Source: Corynebacterium xerosis NBRC 16721 = ATCC 373
GTDB lineage: Bacteria > Actinomycetota > Actinomycetes > Mycobacteriales > Mycobacteriaceae
Direction of reading: 5' to 3'
Assembly: GCF_001552415.1 (NCBI RefSeq)
Contig: NZ_BCRD01000007.1
Span: forward strand, 1-64,000
Length of the DNA: 64,000 bases
Part shown: positions 1-8,341 of the stretch, one piece after another
How positions within the stretch are numbered: the first letter of the stretch is position 1
Layout of the letters: the number at the start of each line of letters is the position of its first letter
Notes under the pieces: generated by a model
What the model was told of the DNA's origin: nothing
What the model saw: the letters and a program-made list of their open reading frames with translations, nothing else
Database searches by the model: none
Translations under genes and position numbers: made by a program

Positions 1-409
<409 letters not shown>

Positions 410-415
410 TCGCTT

Positions 416-433
416 CCCCTCCGCGAGGAGGGG
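416..433 (+). terminator. short hairpin after acn
   Basis: CCCCTCC and GGAGGGG pair around the tetraloop GCGA just after the acn stop. There is no T-run behind it, so it may only slow or partly stop transcription before acnR. Confidence 0.3.
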
Positions 434-536
434 GTGACCCGCCATTGATCGGGCGCGCGGGGCCGGGCCGGTCGGTTTTCGAGCCGTCCGTCCCGGCCCC
501 GGGTGCTTGGATGGAGAGGATTGCAGGTGGCCCCCG

Positions 537-1103
537 ATGCCGAGAGTCAGTAGCAAGGACCTCCGTTCGCGCCGAAGCGAGATTCTCGAGGGCGCGCGCG
601 GTTGTTTCGCGGAGTTCGGCTATGACGGGGCGACCGTTTCCCGGTTGGAGGCGGCCACGGGCAAGTCCCGTGGCGCGATCTTCCACCATTTCGGTTCCAA
701 GGAAGGCCTCTTCCTCGCTTTGGCGGAGGAGGATGCCGATCGGATGGCCGAGGTGACCGCCAGTTCGGGTTTGGTCGAGGTGATGCGCGACGTCGTCGCC
801 CACCCCGACCAGCACGAGTGGTTGGGCACCCGGCTGGAGATCGTCGGGCGCTTGCGCACGGACGCCGATTTTCGGCGGAAGTGGCTCGAGCACCAGGAGC
901 ATCTCGACGGCGCGGTGCGCAATCGCCTGCGCGACAGCGCCAAGTCGGGATCCCTGCGCGACGATTATTCCCCCGAGGCCCTGCGTTTGCTGTTGGAGCT
1001 GATGCTCGACGGCATCATCACGCGGGTGGCCACGGGCCGGTCGACCGAAGGCATGGATGAGGTCCTCGATTTGATCGAGGAGTCCGTCCGCCGGCCGCGG
1101 TAG
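537..1103 (+). CDS. acnR: TetR-family repressor of aconitase (AcnR)
   Basis: A 188-residue TetR-type regulator. The N-terminal helix-turn-helix region (about residues 10-55) reads EILEGARGCFAEFGYDGATV then AIFHHFGSKEGLFLALAEED, very close to C. glutamicum AcnR as I remember it; the C-terminal two-thirds is the ligand/dimer domain. AcnR represses acn in Corynebacterium and responds to citrate-type metabolites and metal ions. I chose ATG 537 over the in-frame TTG at 507 because AGGTGG lies just before it and the length then matches the family. It follows acn by 127 bases; the acn operator would lie upstream of the window. Confidence 0.95.
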   Translation: MPRVSSKDLRSRRSEILEGARGCFAEFGYDGATVSRLEAATGKSRGAIFHHFGSKEGLFLALAEEDADRMAEVTASSGLVEVMRDVVAHPDQHEWLGTRLEIVGRLRTDADFRRKWLEHQEHLDGAVRNRLRDSAKSGSLRDDYSPEALRLLLELMLDGIITRVATGRSTEGMDEVLDLIEESVRRPR

Positions 1104-1140
1104 CCCGGTTACAGGGTGCTTTGCGAACAGGTTCTGAATG

Positions 1141-1186
1141 CGCAGCCCGTCCCCGCTTCTGCGGGGGCGGGCTGCGTTGCTTTTCG
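1141..1186 (+). terminator. rho-independent terminator of acnR
   Basis: Arms 1141-1156 and 1161-1176 (CGCAGCCC...GGGCTGCG) form a 16-bp stem with one G-T wobble and loop TTCT, followed by TTGCTTTT. This is the best-formed terminator for the acn-acnR unit. Confidence 0.85.
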
Positions 1187-1247
1187 ACGCTCATGCGCAC
1201 CCCGATCGGCGTGGGCACCCGATAAACCACCCGAAACGATGCCGGAC

Positions 1248-1253
1248 TAAGCT
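1248..1253 (+). promoter_or_regulatory. -10 box of a leaderless promoter (first amidotransferase)
   Basis: TAAGCT ends 8 bases before the ATG at 1262, and no Shine-Dalgarno sequence lies between, so transcription would start at or next to the start codon. Confidence 0.6.
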
Positions 1254-1261
1254 GTCTATTC

Positions 1262-2005
1262 ATGAACGGTGGACGAGATCGGGGACGCTTCCTGCTGGTG
1301 GCGCTGCGCGACGGCGACGACGTCGCGGTCGCCGAGTACGAGGACTTCCTGCGCGGCACGCGCTTGCCGAAGGACCGCCTGATCCACCACCCCATCACGT
1401 CGACGTCCGACGTGCTGCCCGACCTGTCCGGCTTCGACGGCGTCTTCGTGGGCGGCAGCCCCTTCAACGTCACGGACCTGGTGCATTCGGAGCTGCAGAA
1501 GCACGTCCACGATCAGCTCTACGACCTGCTCGTCTCCCCCGTTCCCACTCTGATGCTGTGCTACGGAAACAGCTTCGCGGCATTCGCCGGCGGTGGCCGC
1601 GTGGACCGCTCCCACCCGGAGCGCGTGGGCGTCAGCGAAGTGAACCTGACCGAGGCCGCGGCGGATGACCCGATCGTCGGAAAGCTGGCGAAGTCCTTCA
1701 AGGGGCTGACCGGCCACAAGGAATCCGTCGTGGAGCTGCCGGAGGGCGCCGTCCTGCTGGCGACGGGCCCCACGTGCCCCGTGCAGGCGTACCGCGCCAA
1801 CCGGTCGACGTGGGTGACGCAGTTCCACCCGGAGATGGACGCCGAGGGCATCATCCGCCGCATGGGCTTTTACATGGACGCCGGCTACTTCAAGCCGGAA
1901 GAGGTCGAGGAAATCTCCGGCATCGTCCGCGCCACCGACCTGGGGCCTGCGGAGCAGATCCTGCATCACTTCATGGATTACTGTCTGGACCGGTCAGACG
2001 GATAA
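1262..2005 (+). CDS. class I glutamine amidotransferase (GuaA-like), paralog 1
   Basis: A 247-residue stand-alone class I glutamine amidotransferase domain. The nucleophile is Cys100 in LMLCYGNSF, and the partner His189 and Glu191 lie in QFHPEMDAEG, so the Cys-His-Glu triad is complete. Such domains release ammonia from glutamine for a synthetase partner or act on gamma-glutamyl compounds; no synthetase is adjacent and the real substrate is unknown. C. glutamicum carries a similar gene after acnR. It lies 9 bases before a second, diverged paralog and has its own leaderless promoter. Function beyond the domain is not assignable. Confidence 0.88.
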   Translation: MNGGRDRGRFLLVALRDGDDVAVAEYEDFLRGTRLPKDRLIHHPITSTSDVLPDLSGFDGVFVGGSPFNVTDLVHSELQKHVHDQLYDLLVSPVPTLMLCYGNSFAAFAGGGRVDRSHPERVGVSEVNLTEAAADDPIVGKLAKSFKGLTGHKESVVELPEGAVLLATGPTCPVQAYRANRSTWVTQFHPEMDAEGIIRRMGFYMDAGYFKPEEVEEISGIVRATDLGPAEQILHHFMDYCLDRSDG

Positions 2006-2008
2006 TCT
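2003..2008 (+). promoter_or_regulatory. -10 box overlapping the upstream stop codon (second amidotransferase)
   Basis: TAATCT begins with the TAA stop of the preceding gene (2003-2005) and ends 6 bases before ATG 2015. The intervening GGGGGC is not a clear Shine-Dalgarno, so a separate leaderless start is likely despite the operon-like spacing. Confidence 0.6.
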
Positions 2009-2014
2009 GGGGGC

Positions 2015-2830
2015 ATGTCCTCCTCCGCCGACTTTTCCGCCGCCCCCGGCCCCGCCGACCGGCGACCCGCGACGACTTCCCGTGCCCAGGCGCCGGCGAA
2101 GCCGTTCCTGCTGCTGTCGACGCGCGCCGAGGACGCGGCGGCGCACGCGGAGCAGTTGTCCTTCGCCCGGGCGGCTGGGTTGGCGCCGGCGATGCTGCAC
2201 CAGCTGCGCCTCGAGCGCGAGCGACCGAAGGCCCTGGATTTGGAGCGCTACGGCGGAGTGATCGTCGGCGGCGGCCCGTACAACGCCTCCGACGAGTCGA
2301 AGTCCGCCGTGCAGCTCGAGGTGGAGGCCTGGTTCGACGACCATCTCGCGGAAGTGCTGGAGACGGACTTCCCGTTTTTCGGCGCCTGCTACGGCGTCGG
2401 TCTGTTGGGCACGGTCGGCCGCGGCCGCGTCTCGCGCAAGCACGGAGAGGAGGCCGCCGTCGTGGAAGTCAGCGTCACGCCGGAGGGCGCGTCAGACCCG
2501 GTGCTGGCGGGCCTGCCCGAGCGGTTCCACGCGATGGTCGGCCACAAGGAGGCCATCGAAGAGCTGCCGGCGGGGGCGACGCTGCTGGCCACCGGCGCGT
2601 CATGCCCCGTGCAGATGTTCCGTCTGGGCCGCAACGCCTACGCCTCGCAGTTCCACCCGGAACTCGATGCCGACACCTTCGAGCAGCGTCTGCGCATCTA
2701 CGCCGACCAGGGCTATTACCAGCCGGGCGGCAACGATCGCGCTGTGGCGGACGCCCGCCGCTTCGACGTCGCTCGCTCGGCGCAGGTGCTGCGCAACTTC
2801 ACGCGCCTGCATTCGGGGCACAGGGGCTAG
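2015..2830 (+). CDS. class I glutamine amidotransferase (GuaA-like), paralog 2
   Basis: A 271-residue relative of the preceding gene, with an extra 30-residue Ala/Pro-rich N-terminus. Cys125 (FFGACYGVGLLG), His214 and Glu216 (SQFHPELDAD) complete the triad. Both paralogs share a GHKE motif and CPVQ before the His-Glu motif, so they descend from one duplication. The stop codon overlaps the stop of the convergent lipoprotein gene (CTAG, 2827-2830), leaving no room for a terminator between them. The substrate is unknown; it could act on the same pathway as its neighbour. Confidence 0.87.
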   Translation: MSSSADFSAAPGPADRRPATTSRAQAPAKPFLLLSTRAEDAAAHAEQLSFARAAGLAPAMLHQLRLERERPKALDLERYGGVIVGGGPYNASDESKSAVQLEVEAWFDDHLAEVLETDFPFFGACYGVGLLGTVGRGRVSRKHGEEAAVVEVSVTPEGASDPVLAGLPERFHAMVGHKEAIEELPAGATLLATGASCPVQMFRLGRNAYASQFHPELDADTFEQRLRIYADQGYYQPGGNDRAVADARRFDVARSAQVLRNFTRLHSGHRG

Positions 2831-3267
2831 AACATCCGCCCCACTGTCGGGCAGTTGGCGGCGGTGTATTCGTCGACGCGCATGAGCGACCCGCTGTTCA
2901 TCATGCCGCCCGTCAACGCGCCAGCGAGGCCCGCGAAGGGGTCGGTCACCATTTGCTCGGCGGTCGCCTGCTGCGTGGACCAGTATTCGGCCACGCGCTC
3001 GACGTCCGGTGCGATCTCTTCGGGGGCGACTTCCGCCGCTTCGTCGAACATGGCGGACAAGTCCCCCATTGCGGAGACCATCTGCACGCTGCTTTCGAAG
3101 AAGTTCGAATTGTTCATCGCCTGATTCGTGGCGGTGACGAATCGGTCCTTGTGCTTTTCCATCACCCCGCAATATGCGTCGATGGACCGGGTGGGCCCGC
3201 AGGCGGACATTCCCGCCGCGACGATGACGCAGACGCCGAGCGCCGCGATATGACGGATCTTTCTCAT
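2827..3267 (-). CDS. small secreted lipoprotein, unknown function
   Basis: A 146-residue protein with a classic lipoprotein signal: Lys/Arg start, hydrophobic core, then lipobox MSAC with Cys23 as the lipidated residue. The mature part holds two further cysteines (33 and 139) near its ends that could form a disulphide. It is mostly helical in character and rich in Met, Ala and Glu. AAAGGA lies 6 bases before the ATG. It follows the small membrane protein gene by 60 bases on the same strand and may be co-transcribed with it. I do not recognise the family. Confidence 0.8.
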   Translation of the reverse strand: MRKIRHIAALGVCVIVAAGMSACGPTRSIDAYCGVMEKHKDRFVTATNQAMNNSNFFESSVQMVSAMGDLSAMFDEAAEVAPEEIAPDVERVAEYWSTQQATAEQMVTDPFAGLAGALTGGMMNSGSLMRVDEYTAANCPTVGRMF

Positions 3268-3327
3268 GATCGTCCTTTGATGGAATCAACCAAAATGTGA
3301 ATGGATTTCCGGTCGCACTGCCGATGT

Positions 3328-3642
3328 TCAGGTGAACAAATCCCAGATGCCGAACAGGACGAGTGCGCCGGATGCGACGATCGCCCCCATGTCGAGGCCG
3401 CCGAGGAAGGACATCTCGTTGAAGAAGTAGATGAGGAACAGCCCCAATGCGATGAGCATGAGTGCCCGCGCCCGTTCCAACAGCCACAGGAGCCCTTCCG
3501 CCACCTTCTCCATCGTGTTCATGCCGGCGACGGTGCGCGCGGACGCGGTTCCATCCGAGGCCTTTGATTCCAGGTATTCCTTCCCCCACCCCCATGCCCC
3601 GCTGAGCAGTGCGACGACGACCAGAAGCAGTATGAATTCCAC
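3328..3642 (-). CDS. small membrane protein, unknown function
   Basis: A 104-residue protein with three probable membrane segments: residues 2-15 (FILLLVVVALLSG), about 57-73 (ALMLIALGLFLIYFFN) and about 83-101 (AIVASGALVLFGIWDLF). The segments are joined by a charged stretch KEYLESKASDGTASAR. I placed the start at GTG 3642 because AAGGGAG precedes it with good spacing and the hydrophobic segment begins there; the frame stays open upstream to 3735 but without a signal. It lies upstream of the lipoprotein gene, with 60 bases between. No family is recognised. Confidence 0.7.
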   Translation of the reverse strand: MEFILLLVVVALLSGAWGWGKEYLESKASDGTASARTVAGMNTMEKVAEGLLWLLERARALMLIALGLFLIYFFNEMSFLGGLDMGAIVASGALVLFGIWDLFT

Positions 3643-3801
3643 GACCGCGGCTCCCTTGAAAAGGGCGGGGCGAGAAGTTGCCCCGCATTCGCCTTTCAGC
3701 GTGCCCGATTCTTGTGGAGGACACCAGACGCGCATTCCGGTGCCCTCAATCTTTGTGTGTCTGAATTCACTGCGAGTTTCCGTCGAAAAGAAGGAGAAAG
3801 A

Positions 3802-3832
3802 GCTTTCAGGAAAGCGCGTTGCTTTGCGACGC
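3802..3832 (-). terminator. tandem hairpin terminator of the Lrp-type gene
   Basis: Downstream of the regulator gene on the minus strand, a 7-bp stem (GCGTCGC/GCAACGC, one wobble, 3816-3832) is followed at once by GCTTTC/GAAAGC (3802-3815) and then a T-rich stretch. The first stem contains CGTCGCAAAGC, a variant of the repeated 11-mer. The rest of the 3643-3855 gap holds a further CGGGGC/GCCCCG hairpin near 3667-3690. Confidence 0.55.
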
Positions 3833-3855
3833 CCGCGGTCATTCCCTTCGGTCGA

Positions 3856-4341
3856 TCACACGGTGCGGCGCAGATCCTCGAGGAGCGGGAGAATGCGGTG
3901 CGGGATCCGGCGCCGGAGGACGATTTCGGAGCGCATCCGTTCGACGCCGTCGATGGCGATGATCGCCGAGAAGATCTCCTCCAGGTGCGCATGGTCGCGG
4001 GCCGCCAGGCGGCAAGCGAGGTCTTCGGTGCCGGCGACCGAATCGGCGCGGAGGATGAACGGGATTTCCGCGATGCGCGCCACGACCGTGTCCAGATCCG
4101 CCTGGCGGAGGGTCAGGTGCACGTCGGCGTTGAGAGGGTAGCCCAGCGCGGCCGGGTCGAGCGCCGGGGTGAAGTCCGGGATGACGCCCGCGGCGACGAG
4201 CTTGTCCATCCGTGATTGGGCGGTTCCGCGGGCCACTCCGAGGCGGCGGGCGTACTCGCGCACTCCCGCTCTCGGTTCCGCGACGATGAGGCGCAGCAGA
4301 TCGACGTCGAGCTTGTCCAGGGGCTTCGGGGGCGGGGCCAT
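3856..4341 (-). CDS. Lrp/AsnC-family transcriptional regulator
   Basis: A 161-residue regulator with the usual two parts: an N-terminal winged helix (about residues 9-55, LDVDLLRLIVAEPRAGVREY then the recognition helix GVARGTAQSRMDKL) and a C-terminal RAM ligand-binding/oligomer domain (about 68-145). Members sense amino acids or related ligands and often control a divergent gene. Its gene is divergent from the indolepyruvate oxidoreductase with 264 bases between, so control of that amino-acid degrading enzyme is the natural inference. The start ATG 4341 has AAAGGA upstream. The effector is unknown. Confidence 0.92.
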   Translation of the reverse strand: MAPPPKPLDKLDVDLLRLIVAEPRAGVREYARRLGVARGTAQSRMDKLVAAGVIPDFTPALDPAALGYPLNADVHLTLRQADLDTVVARIAEIPFILRADSVAGTEDLACRLAARDHAHLEEIFSAIIAIDGVERMRSEIVLRRRIPHRILPLLEDLRRTV

Positions 4342-4605
4342 AGCGGGCGTCCTTTCGTCGTCAAGCGCTTATGTCCGCATAGCGTGTGGAACGGGCGCAA
4401 TCCGGGCCAATGGCCCAGGTTTTCGGCGAGTCGCATGCGCACATTGCCCAACTGGTACCGATTTCAGTGGACACCCGTGACTATGCCGTGGTTCACACCC
4501 TAGCGTGACGGGCACCACAAACCCAGTGGTGCATCTCCCCGTCGCCGGACGAGGCGGCGGTCACGACGACGGCCCCGCGGCACCCACGCGGGCGAAGGAC
4601 GACAG
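4342..4605. promoter_or_regulatory. divergent control region, Lrp-type regulator / indolepyruvate oxidoreductase
   Basis: Holds a copy of the repeated 11-mer (4356-4366), the 8-bp palindrome CGCATGCG near 4433-4440, a possible -10 TAGCGT at 4501-4506 for the rightward gene, and a 7-bp hairpin GCACCAC/GTGGTGC at 4512-4532 in the would-be leader. I cannot pick out an Lrp operator with confidence. Confidence 0.4.
4356..4366 (-). repeat. 11-mer GCTTGACGACG, copy in the regulator's 5' leader
   Basis: Exact copy, reading GCTTGACGACG towards the Lrp-type gene, ending 14 bases before its ATG. Confidence 0.8.
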
Positions 4606-7600
4606 GTGATCCCCATGACCACGATGCTCCCTCCCCCGTTCCGACCCGACGATCCCCGACACGACGGCCACCACGGCCAAGGCGGCGACACCCGAACGGC
4701 CCCCGGCCGAACGACGGACCGTCCCGGCGATCGTCTCGACGAGACCGGCCGCCCGGACGCCCGGGGCCGCGACATCGTCGCCGAACGCCTCACCGCCGAC
4801 AAGGGCACCGTCCACCTGACGGGCATCCAGGCGCTCGTGCGCACGGTGCGCGACCGTGCGCTGGCCGATCGGGCCCGAGGATTGAAGACCGCCTCGTTCA
4901 TCTCCGGCTACGAGGGTTCCCCGCTGGGCGGCTACGACCTCGAGCTCGCCCGCCGCAAGGACCTGCTGGCACCCCTCGGCGTCGTGCACCTGCCGGCGGT
5001 CAACGAGGAACTCGGCGCCACGTCGGTCTCCGGCTCCCAGCTCGCCGCCGGCGCCGGCACCCTGCGCGAGGGCGTCGACGGCGTCGTGGGCTACTGGTAC
5101 GGAAAGGCTCCGGGCCTCGACCGCTCGGTGGACGCCCTGCGGCACGCGAATCTCGCGGGCACGTCGCCGACCGGCGGCGCGGTGGCCATCGTCGGCGACG
5201 ATCCTTTCGCCAAGTCGTCGACGGTGCCGTCGTCCTCCGAGCGGCTGCTCGCGGACATCGGCATGCCCGTGCTGGTGCCCGCGGACTCCGCCGAGGTGGT
5301 CAAGCTGGGCATCCACGCCGCGTGGATGTCGCGCGAGTCCGGCCTGTGGACGGCGCTGCGCGTCACCGCGGCCGTCGCAGACGGCTCCTCGACCGTCACG
5401 CTCGACGGTCCCCCGGTGGCGCCCGCTCCCCCGGCCGACGGGCATTCCCCGTCGGCGCGCACCCTCGGTGCGACGCTCCACGAACTCGAGGCCTCCCGCG
5501 TCGGGGTGCGCCTGGATCGCGCCCGCGCCTACGCTCGCGACCGCGGCCTCAACCGCGTCCTCCACGAAGGCGACGCCGATCGCCTGGGCATCGTCTGCGC
5601 CGGAGCACCCGCCCTGGCGGTCGAGGAAACCCTGCGCGACCTAGGCTCCCCCGACGGCGTCCGCGTGCTGCGCTTGGGCATGACGTGGCCGCTGGACCCC
5701 GAGCAGATCGACGACTTCGCCGCCGGGCTCGACGAGATCATCGTCGTCGAGGACAAGGGCACCTTCCTCCTGGAGTCGGTGCAGGCCGCCCTGTACGAAT
5801 CGGACCATCGTCCGCGCCTGGAACCCGCCCGCGACATCGCGGCCGCACTGCCTCCGGTGCTCGGCCGACTCGGGATCTCGCACGATGCTCCGGCTCCCGC
5901 GCCGATCCGTCGCAAAGCACTGCCCCTGTCGGTGCCCGCCCGCACGCCGCACTTCTGCTCCGGCTGCCCCCACAACGCGTCGACGCGCGTGACCGGCGAC
6001 AGCCTGGTCGGCGCGGGCATCGGCTGCCACGCGATGGTGCTGCTCATGGACGAAAACCGCGTCGGCGACGTCACCGGCACCACGCAGATGGGCGGCGAGG
6101 GCGCGCACTGGATAGGCATGAGCCCGTTCGTCCGCGAGCGCCACCTGGTGCAGAACCTCGGCGACGGCACGTTCTTCCACTCCGGCTCGCTGGCCGTGCG
6201 CGCGCTGGTGGCCTCCGGCGTCGATGTGACCCTGAAGCTGCTGCACAACGGCACGGTCGCCATGACCGGCGGCCAGGACCCGGTCGGGCAGATGCCGCTG
6301 GCCGGGATCCTGAACCTGCTGCGCGCCGAGGGAGTCGGCCGCATCGTGGTCACCACCGATGACGTCGCCCGCACCCGCAAGGAGCTCGGCGGCGGCTTCG
6401 CGGGTGCCTTGCGCAGCCGCTTCGGGGGCCGCGCCGTGGAGGTCCGCGACCGCGCCGACCTCGCCGACGTCCAACGCGAGCTCGCCGCCGAATCCGGCGT
6501 CACCGTCCTGGTCCACGATCAGGCCTGCGCCACGGAGCTGCGCCGCGCCCGCAAGCGCGGCAAGGCCCCGACGCCGACGAAGCGGATCGTCATCAACGAA
6601 CGCATCTGCGAGGGTTGCGGCGACTGCGGCGAGAAGTCCGGCTGCCTGTCCGTCCAGCCCGTCGACACCGAGTTCGGGCGCAAGACCCGCATCGACCAGA
6701 CGACCTGCAACCTCGATTACTCGTGCATCCAGGGCGACTGCCCCGCGTTCACCGAGGTCACGGTCGATCCCGACGCGCGTGCCGAGGGGTCGGCCATCGC
6801 GGGGGCCCGGGTCTCCTCGCTTGACGACGCTGACCTACCCGATCCCCCGGCGGTTCACCTCGGGGCCGGCCGCAGCTGGAACGTCCGCGTCACCGGCGTC
6901 GGCGGCACCGGCGTGGTCATGTTGGCCGCCGTCATCGCCGCCGCCGCGCGCGAAGATGGCCGCCACGTCCGCGGCGTCGACATGACGGGTCTGGCGCAGA
7001 AGGGCGGCGCCGTGGTCTCCGACGTGCGCATTTCCGACGGTGCCTTGGAACAGTCCGGCCTGGTGCCCGCCGGCGCCGCCGACCTGCTGCTGGCCCTCGA
7101 CGGGCTGACGTCGGCCGATCCCGCCAATCTCGCAGTGATCGACGCGGCCCGCACCACCGCGGTCGCCTCGTCGACCTCGACGCCCACCGGCGTGATGTGC
7201 ACCGACGTGCGCGCCGAACGCCCGGATGGCGTGGCGCTGGCCGGGGCGATCGGCCGCTCCGCCGCTCGCGCGGTCACCGCCGACGCCGCCGCAGTGGCCC
7301 GCGCCATCTTCGGCGACGCGACCGTGCAGACCACCCTGTTGCTCGGCGCGGCCGTGCAGGCCGGGGCACTGCCCGTCTCCCCCGCGGCCGTGGAAAACGC
7401 CTTGCGCAGCAACGGCATCGCCGTCGCCGCCAACATCCAGGCGTTCCGCCGAGGCCGCCAGCTCGTCGCCGCCCCGGAGGCGGTCGCCGCGGCGATCGCG
7501 AATGCCGCGCCGACGAAGACGGCGCCGACGAAGAAGGCGAACAAGTCCTCCGTCTCCGGTGCGCCCGCCGCCCCGGCCTGGGCCAAGCTGCTCGTCAGCG

Positions 7601-8286
7601 AGGTTTTGGGCACCCCGGTAGAGGGCGGCCTGGCCGTCGAACTCCCCGCCGACCTGCGCGAATCCATTGCCCTGCGCGTCGCCGAGCTGAAGGCGTGGGG
7701 CGATGCATCCGACGCCCGCCGCTACGTCGAGGACCTCGCCGTTCTCGCCCGCGCCGAACGCGGGGTCGCCCCGCGCAGCACCACGCTGCTGCGCGCCGCC
7801 GCATTCGGCCTGCACAAGCTCGCCGCCTACAAGGACGAGTACGAAGTCGCCCGCCTCGCCCTGGACAAGGGCTTCCTCGACGGCGTCGCCGACGAATACG
7901 GCGAAACCGCCGACGTGAAGATCCTCCTCCACCCGCCCTTCCTGCGGGCACTCGGAATGGACCGGAAGATGCGCATGGGCACAACCGCGCGTCCGGCGCT
8001 GCGGGCCCTGACCAAGGCGAAGCGCTTGCGCGGCACCGCCTTCGATCCCTTCGGGCGCACCGCCGCCCGCCGGTTCGAGCGCGAACTGCGCGACGCCTAC
8101 CGGGGGCGGCTCCTCGAGTTCGCCGCCGAGATGGACGCGGAGGCCGACGACGTGGCAAAGCAGAAGTTGCTTTCCGACGCCACCGCGCTCGCCGCACTGG
8201 CCGACTCGGTGCGCGGCTACGAGGACATCAAGGAGCGGTCCGCCGCGCCGCTGATGGAGGCACTGGGCATGATCGCCCCCGAATGA
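4606..8286 (+). CDS. single-chain indolepyruvate:ferredoxin oxidoreductase family protein
   Basis: A 1226-residue thiamine-diphosphate enzyme that would oxidatively decarboxylate aryl- or branched 2-oxo acids (from Trp, Phe, Tyr, Leu, Val, Ile) to acyl-CoA, with ferredoxin as acceptor. Domains in order: pyruvate-oxidoreductase-like alpha part (about 65-440), ThDP-binding part (about 447-570, HFCSGCPHN, GDGTFFHSG), two cysteine clusters (CEGCGDC from 668; CNLDYSCIQGDC from 701), gamma part (about 758-930, VTGVGGTGVV), an Ala/Lys/Thr linker near 965-990, and a C-terminal domain (about 990-1226). GTG 4606 and ATG 4615 are both possible starts. The first 60 residues are low-complexity and unlike the family. 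In many archaea these parts are separate subunits. Control by the divergent Lrp-type regulator is inferred. Confidence 0.92.
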   Translation: MIPMTTMLPPPFRPDDPRHDGHHGQGGDTRTAPGRTTDRPGDRLDETGRPDARGRDIVAERLTADKGTVHLTGIQALVRTVRDRALADRARGLKTASFISGYEGSPLGGYDLELARRKDLLAPLGVVHLPAVNEELGATSVSGSQLAAGAGTLREGVDGVVGYWYGKAPGLDRSVDALRHANLAGTSPTGGAVAIVGDDPFAKSSTVPSSSERLLADIGMPVLVPADSAEVVKLGIHAAWMSRESGLWTALRVTAAVADGSSTVTLDGPPVAPAPPADGHSPSARTLGATLHELEASRVGVRLDRARAYARDRGLNRVLHEGDADRLGIVCAGAPALAVEETLRDLGSPDGVRVLRLGMTWPLDPEQIDDFAAGLDEIIVVEDKGTFLLESVQAALYESDHRPRLEPARDIAAALPPVLGRLGISHDAPAPAPIRRKALPLSVPARTPHFCSGCPHNASTRVTGDSLVGAGIGCHAMVLLMDENRVGDVTGTTQMGGEGAHWIGMSPFVRERHLVQNLGDGTFFHSGSLAVRALVASGVDVTLKLLHNGTVAMTGGQDPVGQMPLAGILNLLRAEGVGRIVVTTDDVARTRKELGGGFAGALRSRFGGRAVEVRDRADLADVQRELAAESGVTVLVHDQACATELRRARKRGKAPTPTKRIVINERICEGCGDCGEKSGCLSVQPVDTEFGRKTRIDQTTCNLDYSCIQGDCPAFTEVTVDPDARAEGSAIAGARVSSLDDADLPDPPAVHLGAGRSWNVRVTGVGGTGVVMLAAVIAAAAREDGRHVRGVDMTGLAQKGGAVVSDVRISDGALEQSGLVPAGAADLLLALDGLTSADPANLAVIDAARTTAVASSTSTPTGVMCTDVRAERPDGVALAGAIGRSAARAVTADAAAVARAIFGDATVQTTLLLGAAVQAGALPVSPAAVENALRSNGIAVAANIQAFRRGRQLVAAPEAVAAAIANAAPTKTAPTKKANKSSVSGAPAAPAWAKLLVSEVLGTPVEGGLAVELPADLRESIALRVAELKAWGDASDARRYVEDLAVLARAERGVAPRSTTLLRAAAFGLHKLAAYKDEYEVARLALDKGFLDGVADEYGETADVKILLHPPFLRALGMDRKMRMGTTARPALRALTKAKRLRGTAFDPFGRTAARRFERELRDAYRGRLLEFAAEMDAEADDVAKQKLLSDATALAALADSVRGYEDIKERSAAPLMEALGMIAPE

Positions 8287-8341
8287 TCGCGGTGTGGCCC
8301 GGGGCCCGGGGCCGGTTGGCCGGCTGGGCGGGTCAGCGGAC

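Noticed and set aside
1676..1686. CGTCGGAAAGC as another copy of the repeated 11-mer
   Set aside because: It differs at both central positions and encodes a plausible conserved VGKL stretch; about one such degenerate match is expected by chance.
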